Below are positions 48,024 through 56,607 of a DNA stretch of 64,000 bases, piece by piece. Under the pieces are notes generated by a model. That model was not told where the DNA came from. It did not search any database and saw only the letters and a list, made by a program, of their open reading frames with translations. The stretch lies in contig JAYXKI010000009.1 of assembly GCA_037892935.1 (NCBI GenBank), positions 248,001 to 312,000 on the forward strand, given 5' to 3'. How positions within the stretch are numbered: the stretch's first letter is position 1; each line of letters opens with the position of its first letter. The position numbers and the translations under genes are program-made. The DNA is from Phlebopus portentosus (Eukaryota; Basidiomycota; Agaricomycetes; Boletales; Boletinellaceae).

Positions 48024-48869
48024 CTAATCCGACTCCGAGATGGAGGAGGTTGGGCTATCGGAATTATTAGAGGATAACTCAAATGTATTAATTTGAGTGC
48101 CTACCTCTATCGTCTCTGGATTAGTATTTCCCTGATCAGGTCCTCCGAGTTCTCCTGAAGCCTCTGAAGCCGGTCTGAGTGGTAGCGTTAAATCGTTTAT
48201 GACCGGGATGTTTTGTCTTGGGCTACCTACTACGCTTTCTTCGTCTGCGTCTGACTCTGGCAGAGAATCTGGGTGTCGACTGTGGTTCCCTGAGTAATCG
48301 TTAAACAGGGTCGTCGTTGGTGGAATGTCCGATGAAGCTGATCTATAGCTTGATGAGCTACTTTCTGATTCTGAAGAGTGTGGAGGGTATGGATACCTGT
48401 CTGCGCTATATCCGCTTGGTGCTCCTCCTGTTCGTCTTCCTCTCTGCTGTCTGATCCTTGGCCCTGGTATTCTTGCTACGACTTCTGACAGCTGTACAAG
48501 GGTATCTTCGATGTGTGTTAACGCCCTTGTAATTTCTTCGTTGTTTTCTTCTGCTACTTCGTTACCCCTTCTAATGTCCTCTTCCAAGTGCTGTAACTTT
48601 ACTATGGCTTGGTTGTGAAACGCACTTTCGATTGCCGTGATCTGTTCCTGCCTTCGCCGATATTCCTTGATCGTGTCCTTGAGCTTGGTGATTGCCTCGA
48701 CTCCCTCCTTGAAACCTTCCTGTAACCGTTCTGTCCTCTCGTATATATACCAGGCAAGTCTTCCAATAGCGTCCCCGCTAGTATCTGTTGGAACCAAGCT
48801 TCGTCCGAAGGCAATGAGTATTCCGGTGGCAATGCAAAAGAACCAAAGGTAAATCGTCGCGTAATCCAC
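48024..48869 (-). CDS. pre-gag coiled-coil ORF with membrane helix, Gypsy-2
   Basis: About 281 codons open without an ATG at the front (GTG GAT TAC). The N-terminal segment is hydrophobic (TIYLWFFCIATGILIAFG) and would span a membrane. It is followed by a long coiled coil (ERTERLQEGFKEGVEAIT to EDTLVQLSEVVARI) and a Ser/Asp/Glu-rich disordered tail to the stop at 48,024. A good branch-point/acceptor (TACTAAC, 11 nt, AG) ends at 48,870, so the frame is probably joined to an upstream exon or leader by splicing. A coiled-coil ORF occupies the same place in Gypsy-1. Unknown function. Confidence 0.5.
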   Translation of the reverse strand: MDYATIYLWFFCIATGILIAFGRSLVPTDTSGDAIGRLAWYIYERTERLQEGFKEGVEAITKLKDTIKEYRRRQEQITAIESAFHNQAIVKLQHLEEDIRRGNEVAEENNEEITRALTHIEDTLVQLSEVVARIPGPRIRQQRGRRTGGAPSGYSADRYPYPPHSSESESSSSSYRSASSDIPPTTTLFNDYSGNHSRHPDSLPESDADEESVVGSPRQNIPVINDLTLPLRPASEASGELGGPDQGNTNPETIEVGTQINTFELSSNNSDSPTSSISESD

Positions 48870-48906
48870 TAAACACTTAGTTAGTATCTTTCAGTTCTGT
48901 AAAATT

Positions 48907-49400
48907 TTAGTACCTTACTTTTAATTTCCAGTAGTCTCCTTTAATCAAGTAAGTGAGGGCTTGATGTAAGCAATTCTTATGTTGGAATGTCCCGTAAATC
49001 ACGTATCGGTATTTGGCAATGCTCTTCCCAAACTCTTCGTCAGTTACTGGGGTGCCGTTATAAATTGGATGCGCGGGAATTAGGTGTCCTGTTTCCAAAA
49101 GGAATTGTTGCACTTCAGTTACGACTCTAAGTACTTCTTGGGCCACTGCGACATACTGGTCAAAATACTGAAAGAATGCTAAGTCGATGATGTCAAGAAT
49201 CTTACTACTTTTGTTCCTAGTAGTATTGATAGATACTTCTTGTTCCGCGTGTAAGGTGGTTAATTCGTCGATAACTACGATGTGGAAGTTTAAACTTTCT
49301 TTAAACTGCTCACGTCGTTCTTGTAAATCCAGTTTGTTAGTTAGATTGACCCCCTGAAGAACCAGAGCTACTAACCAATAGTAGATCGGATTGGCTAGAG
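48907..49400 (-). CDS. first pre-gag ORF of Gypsy-2 (no ATG)
   Basis: The frame is open from about 49,400 to TAA/TAC-rich sequence ending at 48,907. It starts with a hydrophobic stretch (IYYWLVALVLQGV), continues as amphipathic helices and ends at a GTAAGG that could be a splice donor (intron about 48,921-48,871). No ATG is found in this frame or in the leader between the predicted transcript start (about 49,605) and here. It has either a non-AUG start or a spliced 5' exon. The composition looks coding; I recognise no family. Confidence 0.35.
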
Positions 49401-49417
49401 GTGCGTATCAGGTTTGG

Positions 49418-49428
49418 AGTTCAATTCA
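49418..49428 (-). other. Gypsy-2 primer-binding site (self-priming type)
   Basis: TGAATTGAACT (reverse strand) begins two bases after the 5' LTR. It is the exact complement of AGTTCAATTCA at 49,602-49,592, which lies about 30 bp downstream of the LTR TATA box (complement of 49,631-49,637). Confidence 0.65.
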
Positions 49429-49430
49429 AA

Positions 49431-50934
49431 TGTTAGAATCAGAGTAAGAAGAGTAATATATAGCTTACTACTGAAGCAAGTGTCTCACACTGCTGATTGA
49501 TAAGCGATGTCAAAGAATCAGGCAAGGACAAGTATCAGACTAGTGTTTGATGAGAGAAAACTCCAACTCGCTTGAGGGGCGTTTGGAGAGATGAATTGAA
49601 CTGCTACTCAGGATGGCTCGTTTGGCCTCCTTTTATACTCTACAGGTGTGGCTATGCTAGGCTACTACTATAACTATCTACCTCAGTCTTTCTACTGACC
49701 ATGTATACCTTCCAGCGCCTTCTACAAGGTGCTCCACTTGCTCCACCCTTTCCTTGTCAATTCCGTGCATTCCTTGTCAATTCCGATCGTACTGTATGTT
49801 CTAGTTCATTCTACTAGTTTCTTGCTGTGTACTTCAATGTCTGAGCTCTACTGTTATGGTCTAATGACTCTAGCACTTTCTGGTGCATACTTACTATCCT
49901 CAGCTACTCTGCTGGCGTCTGTACTGGTTCTGAGCTCCACTGGTTTATTCTCTACCGTTCTATGGCCTTCTCTCCTTGGAGTTAGGACTTATGTTCTTCT
50001 TCCGACTCAGATGGCTGACTGATGCTGCTACTTCGCCTGAGCTAGTTGTAAAAGCTTTCCTCTCGTCTACTACTCCTATGGATGCGTACGCATCGCTTCC
50101 CTTCTTATCACCTTCCTGATTAGATTAACTTTCCTTATCAGTGATCGTCGATCTCCATGGCTTCCGAGGTTCGGTGCCTGTGGGGTACTACATCTTCTTC
50201 TGGAAGTCCTGGGGTTTTTCCCACCGGCGTTCTATCATCTACCGGAAAGCTTCTCTTGTGGAGATATGTCGTCATTCTTGTGAACCCTTCTTCCGGTGGC
50301 ATTGGAATCTTAATTGGACCAATCACGAACTTGATCCTGTGTTCCATTGATATCTCTGTGACTCGTTCGTCCATTACTGATACTCCTTCTGCATCGATGA
50401 GTCTAATGAATTCTTTAACTCTAGTTATCGTATTTTCTGCTATACGTCTTACTATTTCATTAGCTCCCCTTCTGTATGGTATGTCAATATTAATATGAAT
50501 AAATTGACATTCTTCTTTATGTTTCCGCTTTGGGAATTTAATCTGTACTCCTGCGTTCATTAGATAGTCTCGTTCGTCATGTGAGAATACTGCTACCATA
50601 TGTTCAAATGTCACATAATTCGTATTAGGCTGTTGTATGCCTTCTTGAGTAACGTATCCTGGAAATACTCTATGTGTTCCTCGTATGTCGAAGTTCATTG
50701 CTAATACCTCTGTCATCAAGAGTGATGAGATTATTGTACAATAAATGTCCCATCCTATCTGTTGTGCTTGTTTGCATTTCTCACAGTCGTCCTTGACTTC
50801 TGGCCATTGACTGGCTCGTCCTTGGTTAACTATTCTCTTTAATGTGGTTTCCAGCGTTCTCGCTTGTCGTGTGAACATCTTGATTATATGCTGTCACGTG
50901 CACGCTATACTGCTGACTAAAGCAATTTCTAACA
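49431..50934 (-). repeat. Gypsy-2 5' LTR
   Basis: 1,504 bp, TG...CA on the element strand. It contains an intact ORF in U3 (50,878-50,138) and a TATAAAA box (complement of 49,631-49,637) ahead of the primer-donor sequence. Confidence 0.95.
50138..50878 (-). CDS. LTR-encoded ORF of Gypsy-2 (246 residues, intact)
   Basis: ATG-initiated and wholly within the U3 part of the LTR, sense to the element, starting 57 bp into the LTR. The N-terminal half has the block CEKCKQAQQIGWDIYCTI, which aligns with CQTCARAYMVLYEIYFTV in the Gypsy-1 LTR ORF (identical C, C, A, I, Y, T with conservative changes between). MNAGVQIKF aligns with LNTDVRVVL further on. No signal peptide or membrane helix is present. 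The 3' LTR copy has a single CGA-to-TGA stop, so the ORF was intact at insertion. Function unknown; placement recalls the sag gene of MMTV only in position. Confidence 0.65.
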   Translation of the reverse strand: MFTRQARTLETTLKRIVNQGRASQWPEVKDDCEKCKQAQQIGWDIYCTIISSLLMTEVLAMNFDIRGTHRVFPGYVTQEGIQQPNTNYVTFEHMVAVFSHDERDYLMNAGVQIKFPKRKHKEECQFIHINIDIPYRRGANEIVRRIAENTITRVKEFIRLIDAEGVSVMDERVTEISMEHRIKFVIGPIKIPMPPEEGFTRMTTYLHKRSFPVDDRTPVGKTPGLPEEDVVPHRHRTSEAMEIDDH

Positions 50935-50939
50935 AAAGG

Positions 50940-50977
50940 ATTGAAACCGGTGTAACCCCAGACCTACACCTCTAACA
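50940..50977 (+). repeat. last 38 bp of the Gypsy-1 3' LTR
   Basis: Continues the LTR interrupted at 39,413 and ends CTCTAACA, followed by the TTCGA duplication and the rest of the transposase gene. Confidence 0.95.
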
Positions 50978-52087
50978 TTCGAAGAAGAATTTGGATGTAC
51001 CTTCACATTTCCCGACACTTCCAACACTCGTTATTCCTCGTATCTTGACGCTTCTGCTGAAATCATCAAAAGGCTGGACTTCTACATCGAGTACATGCAT
51101 CATATTTGTGACTCGAAGGAGAAGCCCGGCCTAAATCATCTCGAAGCGAATGTTTTGAAAGGACTGCAAGACTTACCCACGCGAACCGAGCTTGCTGTTC
51201 TGACTCTGTACCAGGAGGCCATCTCGCATCCCTATATCAGAAAAATTCGCTCATCCGAAACAAATGCGCTGGACCAGGGCCCTCTTCATCATCAAGTTCA
51301 GGAACACATTAAAAAGCTCATTAACTCACCTGGGCTTATTCTGACTCCGAACTCTGAGCCTGAACAGGCAAAACTGGGCGGTCTTGACTTCTGGAAACAT
51401 CCCGATGCAATCGAATCGATCTGGGAGATGGCTTCAACACTTCCCAAGCTCCGTGAAATGTTTGTAACGTTTCTCAAGGAAGCATTAATGACCTGGGAGC
51501 GTTTCTCAGCAGAATTCAACAACAATGGAAAAATCGCAGGACTCACCACAGAAGACAAGAAAGAGATGTACTTACCCGCTACGAACGATGCGAATGAAGG
51601 GACCCTGGGCTCCTTTAGGGTGTTTGCGCGTCATTACCCGTCTGCAAATTTGGACCTGTTCAATGCGATATTCAGAATGCGGAGGAATGGAACGGAGGAT
51701 TTTATAAAGGGAAAACTCACCGGTGAGGATGACTTGAAGTTTCTGTGAAAGGAGGCTCGCCTTCGTCTTGCTAGTAAATGAGATAGAAAAAAAAGACGGT
51801 ATATTACGGAGTGGAACAAAGCATGTGTTATCGAGAAACGACGCAAAACAGATGAACAGAATAGACGAAGAATGCGACACAAAGAATACCTCAAGAACCT
51901 TGAGCTCGTTGAAATAGAAACCATCCTATCATTGACGGTCGCGCGTTTGAAGGATCAGATAGACAAGCTTAGGGACGAAGACAAGGAGATACCAAGAGAA
52001 AAGGAGTTGAGTAGAAAGGAGGACAGAGCCCGAGCATTAATTGCAGCATTAGAGAGGTACAAGATTCGGCACCAGACTCCTGGTTAG

Positions 52088-52491
52088 CTTGTTCTCATCA
52101 GATGAAAATGGACAACTGAATGCGTTTGCATCTGTAACTACATTCAAGTGATCTTATTTGCTTGTCGAGCACTTGCTCCAGAGTATACAGTACAAGCTAG
52201 TCAAGGACTGCGGAGTCGAAGCTGCGGGTGAATGAGTGAAAGAAGAAAGTTCAACAAATTTAGTAGATCACGAATCGATCAATTTCACATCCATATACTG
52301 ATCAATGGACCGATCGACGATCAGATAAGATCTCTCAAGTTTCAAACTCTCGGTTTGGATCAAACTCAAAGCCTTTTTGTCATTTATAATGTATGTACAT
52401 AATTTCTATCTTTTACTACTGCCTATGTGCCATTCCTACCGACACAATTCGGCCAAATAAGGAAATATTATCAGCTCCGCCGGCAAACGCC
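52088..52491. other. 3' non-coding part of the DNA transposon
   Basis: About 400 bp between the transposase stop and the right TIR. It is AT-rich with GATCGATC-like words near 52,270-52,325; no gene is seen. Confidence 0.5.
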
Positions 52492-52526
52492 GGGCACGAT
52501 CGTCTCGCGGCAGTTGCTTACTCCCA

Positions 52527-52533
52527 CGTACAT
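52527..52533. repeat. 7-bp target-site duplication, right (CGTACAT)
   Basis: Second copy of the duplication; the NLR WD40 frame resumes immediately after it with CGCCTCTGG. Confidence 0.9.
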
Positions 52534-53833
52534 CGCCTCTGGTTCCGCGGACAAGGCGATCATAGTCTGGGATGCCAAAAGTGGAAATATTGCTTCAGGC
52601 CCTTTCGAGGGTCACACAAGTCTTGTCAATTCCGTTGCGTATTCACCGGATGGAAAATACATCGCCTCGGGCTCGATGGACAAGACCGTCAGAATCTGGG
52701 ATGCTAGTGTCAAGCCGATTAGCTCAGAACCGTCTCAAAAACATACAGGCCCCGTCACGTGCGTCGCGTTTTCGCCCGATGGAAGGCAAATCGCGTCTGC
52801 TTCGGATGACAGCTCGATCATAGTTTGGGACACCCAGATAGGAGACATGGTAGCCGGGCCTTTTCTGGGTCACACAGGGCCTGTTATTTGTGTGGCATTC
52901 TTGCCAGATGGCTTGCGACTAGTCTCAGGTTCAGAGGACAGGACAATCAGGATTTGGGGCGCGGGTTCAAGCGAAGTAGTCTGTGGTCCTTTGGAGGGAG
53001 AATTGACTGGCAAGACTTGCATGGCTATATCCCCAGACGGCATGACGCTCGTCTTCGGGCCCATCGACCAAGCAATAAGAGTGTGGAGCATAGCGAGTGA
53101 CAATTTGGTCGCTGGACCGGCTCTGTTCCATCCCGGACGTGATAATGTGGTGGCCTTCTTTCCCAGCGGCAAGCAATTTGCATCATGCTCGGGCAATACA
53201 ATCAAAATCTGGAACCCAGAAACTCGGGAAGCAACGTCAAAACTTTTAGTTCGGAACGAACGACGGAACCATCATTATCTTGGATACGAGGAATGGTCAT
53301 ATTATTGCTCGCCTAGACGAAAGCCTTGACGGCCCGGTCGTATCTATCCTTCTCTCATGTGGCGGAGAATATCTTATCTCGGCGTCTTGGGACAAAACAA
53401 TTCGAGTTTGGGACGTGGAAGGCGTCCAGATTCTTTGCGATCTCACAGGCCACTGGGACAGGGTAGAGACTCTTGCCTTGTCCCCTGATGGTTCCCGAAT
53501 AGTTTCAGGTTCGCATGATAATACAGCCAGGGTGTGAATGTGTCGGACGTTCTCCAGCATCCCGCAGAGGACTCGACAAGTGTCGCGATGAGTTCTTCCT
53601 CGTCAACCAATAGAGATTTTTCGGACTGGGTCCTAGGTGACAATGGATGGATAAAATATGGCGGACCGAAAGGTGACGATCTTCTCCTGTGGATTCCTCC
53701 TGACCTTCGTCGAACGCTTTGCGGGCCTCGCAACGTATCCGTGTTGAGTTGCGATTTCTCTACCAAGCTTGATTTTACAGGAGCGTGCCTTGGTGAACGA
53801 TGGACGGACTGCTTTATTGCTTCCGAACATTAG

Positions 53834-55070
53834 GCCTTGAGTTTACTGCCTTCTGTGTTTACCCTATGTTTTTGCCTTGTGCATTGTATTCATTGATCAG
53901 TTATTTGCAACGATGCGTAGAGATTTACAGTAAATCTGAGAAGAAACAGCTTGAATGCATGAAAATGCTTTGCCGTGAGAGCTGTAGGGTCTCACATGTG
54001 ACAGCGTCTCTTCTAGTTTTTCGGTCCTCCGAATCTCTGAGTACCGTCTGGATTCCTGATGCTAAAGTCAGCGAAGTTACCGGTGACGCTCACTCACGCT
54101 TCCCCGAATCTACTGGACTACAGGACGAAATCCGAACCCTCTGGTCAATTTTTGCATTGCAAAATCGCATCGTTTGTCTAGAAACAAACCTAGTACGCAC
54201 ATATTTTCCATGTCTAGTACATGCCACTGTATCGGTACTCTGATGAACTTTTATAAAACTCTGAGTACTGGCAGAACGTTGACGTCTTCTCGAGGCTCCG
54301 GAAGAGAATTAGATGTCGGTTCCGGAAACGAGCACTGACGTTGACTCCGAGCTGCATTTCTACCTTCTGATTGTCATACTTCTGGATTTTCCACTGAGGT
54401 AGCTCGTACCGAATCAGATGCGGTACAATATTAATATGCATTGAGCTGGACTCATGTAAAATGCATGTTCACTCACTAGTACTGGCTTCGTCTCAACTTG
54501 CACCTCACTATTGCTCGACTCTCGGCCCTCAGACCTTTCACTAAAACCCCTTGTTCTACCGACTTTTTTGTGATTTGACTTTCTGCTGTATATATACATA
54601 CTTACATATTTACGTTTCACTCCTCATTAATATTCTTCACATCCCGTCTTGGCCCCGGTTTCCCATCTTCTCTCGATTCATTCATTTCCCTGCTCCGACT
54701 CAATCCTCGTAACATTCTTGCATGTATCACTAACAATAAAGTAATGATATTGCCTCTTGGCGTGACAATAAGAATAGATGCACCTGTAAAAACTCATACT
54801 TATAGTAAGTCAGGACAGACGAAGCCTACGTACTTACGTTAGCCCGTAAGACCCGACTTGAGTAACCTAAGTTACCATATCTCTAGATTTCACGTAAATG
54901 ATTTGGATAATTACTGTACTTCTACAGGTTATCTTCATAATCCTGTGTGTTCAACGTCTATCGGGCAGTACGCTCCAGCTACCGACCAACGCTATAAAGT
55001 ATGTATGTAGCTTCCGCAGATGAACAGCGACTCACAGGCGGAGTCACTGTGAGCTTCTTTTGCATTTTAT
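53834..55070. other. intergenic between NLR copy 2 and the citrate carrier
   Basis: Contains the second copy of the direct repeat at 54,572-54,834. The 54,000-54,200 part also has short resemblances to 20,480-20,700 (for example TTGTCTAGAAACAA). ORFs here, the longest at 53,800-54,243, have no recognisable content. Confidence 0.45.
54572..54834 (+). repeat. right copy of the direct repeat flanking NLR copy 2
   Basis: Partner of 20,048-20,316 in the same orientation and the same order of landmarks. It begins about 740 bp after the NLR stop. Confidence 0.65.
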
Positions 55071-56607
55071 TCACGTCTCCGCGTTCGTTTCTTCCCTTCC
55101 TCCTATCAGCGCTATCATCTTCTCGTACACCGTGAAGACGATCCCTCCGCTCATCTGTATAACAAGTCATCAATGCATATGCAATCATGAATCTCGGTCG
55201 CAAAAAGAGGATGTAAGAGAGAAAGAGAGAGAGGACATACGACGAGCCTAGCTAATCGCGGCGTCGTGCCGGTCCAAAATCGCAGGACGCCCTCTTCGGT
55301 GAAGATTCGATAGGCGCAGTGGAAAGAGTTTCGGTACTGTTGTCGCGCTTCGAGAGATTGCATTCGTGTTTTGATTACACTGCCGACGATAGAGACGTGA
55401 ATGAGTGGATAATAAATCACGGTACTATGATATAATCACTAAGGGAAGAAAGCAAGGTACGCACTCGAGAGGCATGGTGGTGTAAACTGTGACGAGACCC
55501 GCGATAGCGCCGATGGTGAAGGTTATGCTCGTTGGTATAGGTTGTCCGGGTCGGGCGTTCCCTTGGACGAATTGCTTCAGAGTCGTGTACGTCGTGAATC
55601 GGACGGCGGAGTTGGCGCCTTGGCGCATCATCTAAACAGACAGAAGACAAATCCAGTCGCACGAACGTTATGAGAAATACATACGAATGAGACTTGAGAA
55701 AGATACGTACAACGGGAAATAGCCCGCGATATATCCCGAAGATCCCTTCTTCCCGGATGATGCTCATAGTCCCGTGCACGAGCCCGCGGTATTGTGGGTT
55801 TGGTCGTTTAGAATCGTCGATGAGTTTCGTTCTATGTGAGATGATGCCACATTCAGTTATTTCTTGTGCTGAAAACAAGTCTTGAATGGACGTACTTGAT
55901 TGTTTCGGAGGGCGTAACGGCGAAGATGGATTCCATCACACCTGCTCCGAGTCCAGCTAGGAATATAAAGTCAAAGTGGTGTTATGGTTAACTCAGAGTC
56001 TGGCTTATGCGGACGCGTTGAGAGCACCTAAGAGGCTTCGAGGCGCACTGACTTTTCCCTACAGAATTACGACAGATTTAAGCACATAAGAGCAGCAACT
56101 CAGCAGCATAGAGTTGGATTGAAATGGACAAAACTTGCAGCATATGGAACGACTCGACTCGAGGTGAAAAGTGGAGGACAAGAAAGAATGCACGCACCTC
56201 TCGATCCGCCAACATACTCTTAAATTGATCATAACTCAAGAAGCGCACGCCCGCCTTGACAGCATTCCCAGTAATCAAAGCCGTGCATCCCGAATACAGT
56301 CCTGCTATCCCTCGCGTTCGTAACGTATTACGAATGATTTCTACTGGTTTTTCTTTCTGCTAAGTAAGACACCGGTGAGCAGATATCCAAGATCACGATG
56401 GCTGGTCTATAATGCCATTCACCTTCCCGCCGAATTGAGATCGTGTCTTCACAAATTCCGTAGGGTATGTTATGAGTCTGCAATAGGTTGACCGTTCAAA
56501 TATGCGTGAATTCGCCGTAACGCGCACGGCCAAACGCACGCTTCAATACCACCTGCTGTAGCTCCCGCAACGAGGGAGTGAAGTGGCTTTTCCTTCTTTG
56601 CGACCAT
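55071..56607 (-). CDS. CTP1: mitochondrial citrate/tricarboxylate carrier
   Basis: Nine short exons on the minus strand, ATG 56,607-56,605 to TGA 55,073-55,071, about 294 residues when the eight GT-AG introns are removed. Three mitochondrial-carrier repeats are visible, each with a PX[DE]XXK-type signature: YPTEFVKTR, TPSETIKTK and MPLDVIKTR. The remainder matches the citrate transport protein subfamily closely (YSGCTAL, KAGVRFLSYD, GLGAGVMES, IYRGLFPVMMRQGANSAVRF, FWTGTTPRLARL, SGGIVFTVYE). It exchanges mitochondrial citrate for malate or other tricarboxylates across the inner membrane, feeding cytosolic acetyl-CoA to fatty acid and sterol synthesis. It is divergently transcribed from ERG24 across a 250-bp spacer. 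Intact. Confidence 0.92.

Larger units (their letters stand above)
39414..50934 (-). mobile_element. Gypsy-2: chromodomain LTR retrotransposon, nearly intact (11.52 kb)
   Basis: Minus-strand element with two 1,504-bp LTRs (39,414-40,917 and 49,431-50,934). The 5-bp duplication is AAAGG (39,409-39,413; 50,935-50,939). Reading direction is right to left: 5' LTR, self-complementary primer-binding site (49,418-49,428), two pre-gag ORFs, gag, full-length pol with chromodomain, a 700-bp spacer, an 89-residue ORF, a spliced membrane-protein gene, purine tract (complement of 40,918-40,928) and 3' LTR. Only two LTR differences are seen, both CpG transitions (39,992/50,009 and 40,555/50,572). Gag and pol have no internal stops, so it inserted recently and may still be active. 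Confidence 0.95.
27169..50977 (+). mobile_element. Gypsy-1: chromodomain LTR retrotransposon (12.28 kb net)
   Basis: The plus-strand element has LTRs of 1,532 bp (27,169-28,700; 37,920-39,413 continued at 50,940-50,977), each starting TG and ending CA. The flanking 5-bp duplication is TTCGA (27,164-27,168 and 50,978-50,982). Its order is LTR, primer-binding site, decayed coiled-coil ORF, gag, pol (protease, RT, RNase H, integrase, chromodomain), ORF3, an antisense small membrane gene, polypurine tract (37,905-37,919) and LTR. Order RT-RNaseH-integrase and the chromodomain place it in the Gypsy chromoviruses. At least nine premature stops make it non-autonomous today. Gypsy-2 sits 38 bp before the end of its 3' LTR. 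Confidence 0.95.
25139..52087 (+). pseudogene. transposase-like gene of the DNA transposon, interrupted
   Basis: The probable start is ATG 25,139. Exon 1 runs to 26,213, the intron (GTAAGT...CTCCAG) covers 26,214-26,276, and the frame then continues to 27,168. It resumes after the nested Gypsy element at 50,983 and runs to TAG 52,085-52,087. The N-terminal 350 residues are basic, then a long coiled coil. The C-terminal part has conserved-looking blocks: GCGMHKELNSVKGG, GPVLLMNKDN, GGAVKLCCLIGALLNHKD, FPDTSNTRY, GLNHLE, NALDQGP and PATNDANEG. I recall this kind of protein as a large anonymous family in Agaricomycetes; that it is the transposase is inferred from its position between the TIRs. 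Two in-frame TGA codons (51,746-51,748 and about 51,779-51,781) disable it in addition to the insertion. Confidence 0.7.
24556..52526 (+). mobile_element. TIR DNA transposon (4.16 kb without nested insertions)
   Basis: The ends are 35-bp terminal inverted repeats with one mismatch (24,556-24,590 and 52,492-52,526), beginning TGGGAGTAAGCAACTGCCGC. A 7-bp duplication CGTACAT flanks them, and the empty site is provided by NLR copy 1. Subtracting the nested Gypsy elements and their duplication leaves 4,157 bp, mostly one spliced transposase-like gene on the plus strand. A 7-bp duplication does not fit hAT (8), Mutator (9-10) or CACTA (2-3), so I leave the superfamily open. The 24,591-25,138 segment is 5' non-coding; it includes a probable 5'-UTR intron (25,081-25,136). 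Confidence 0.9.
20974..53833 (+). pseudogene. C2-NACHT-WD40 NLR-like gene, copy 2, split by 28 kb of transposons
   Basis: ATG at 20,974, exon 1 to 20,998, intron 20,999-21,059. The order is the same as in copy 1: C2-like domain (IRLEDLQW, RSPIWNEI; 21.06-21.5 kb), helical linker, NACHT (Walker B VLDALDECG near 22,555), then WD40. Five blades precede 24,555 and nine follow 52,534-53,530. Joining the sequence before 24,556 to that after 52,533 restores the blade in frame (YSPCGSYI followed by ASGS), exactly as in copy 1. Other defects: TAA and a +1 base in the C2 domain (about 21,296 and 21,357), TAG near 21,668, a deletion ending at about 22,250 that removes the NACHT start but leaves SGKS, the frameshift at about 22,613-22,623 shared with copy 1, and a deletion near 53,250. 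The last blade is also cut by TGA at 53,535-53,537. Confidence 0.85.

Noticed and set aside
48602..48832. Alternative frame in the pre-gag region of Gypsy-2
   Set aside because: Arg/Ser-rich frame overlapping the coiled-coil ORF; the latter has the stronger protein character, though the splice phase would in fact favour this frame, so it is not fully excluded.
24556..52526. Assignment of the DNA transposon to KDZ, hAT or CACTA
   Set aside because: The 7-bp duplication and the remembered motifs of those transposases do not match; left unassigned.
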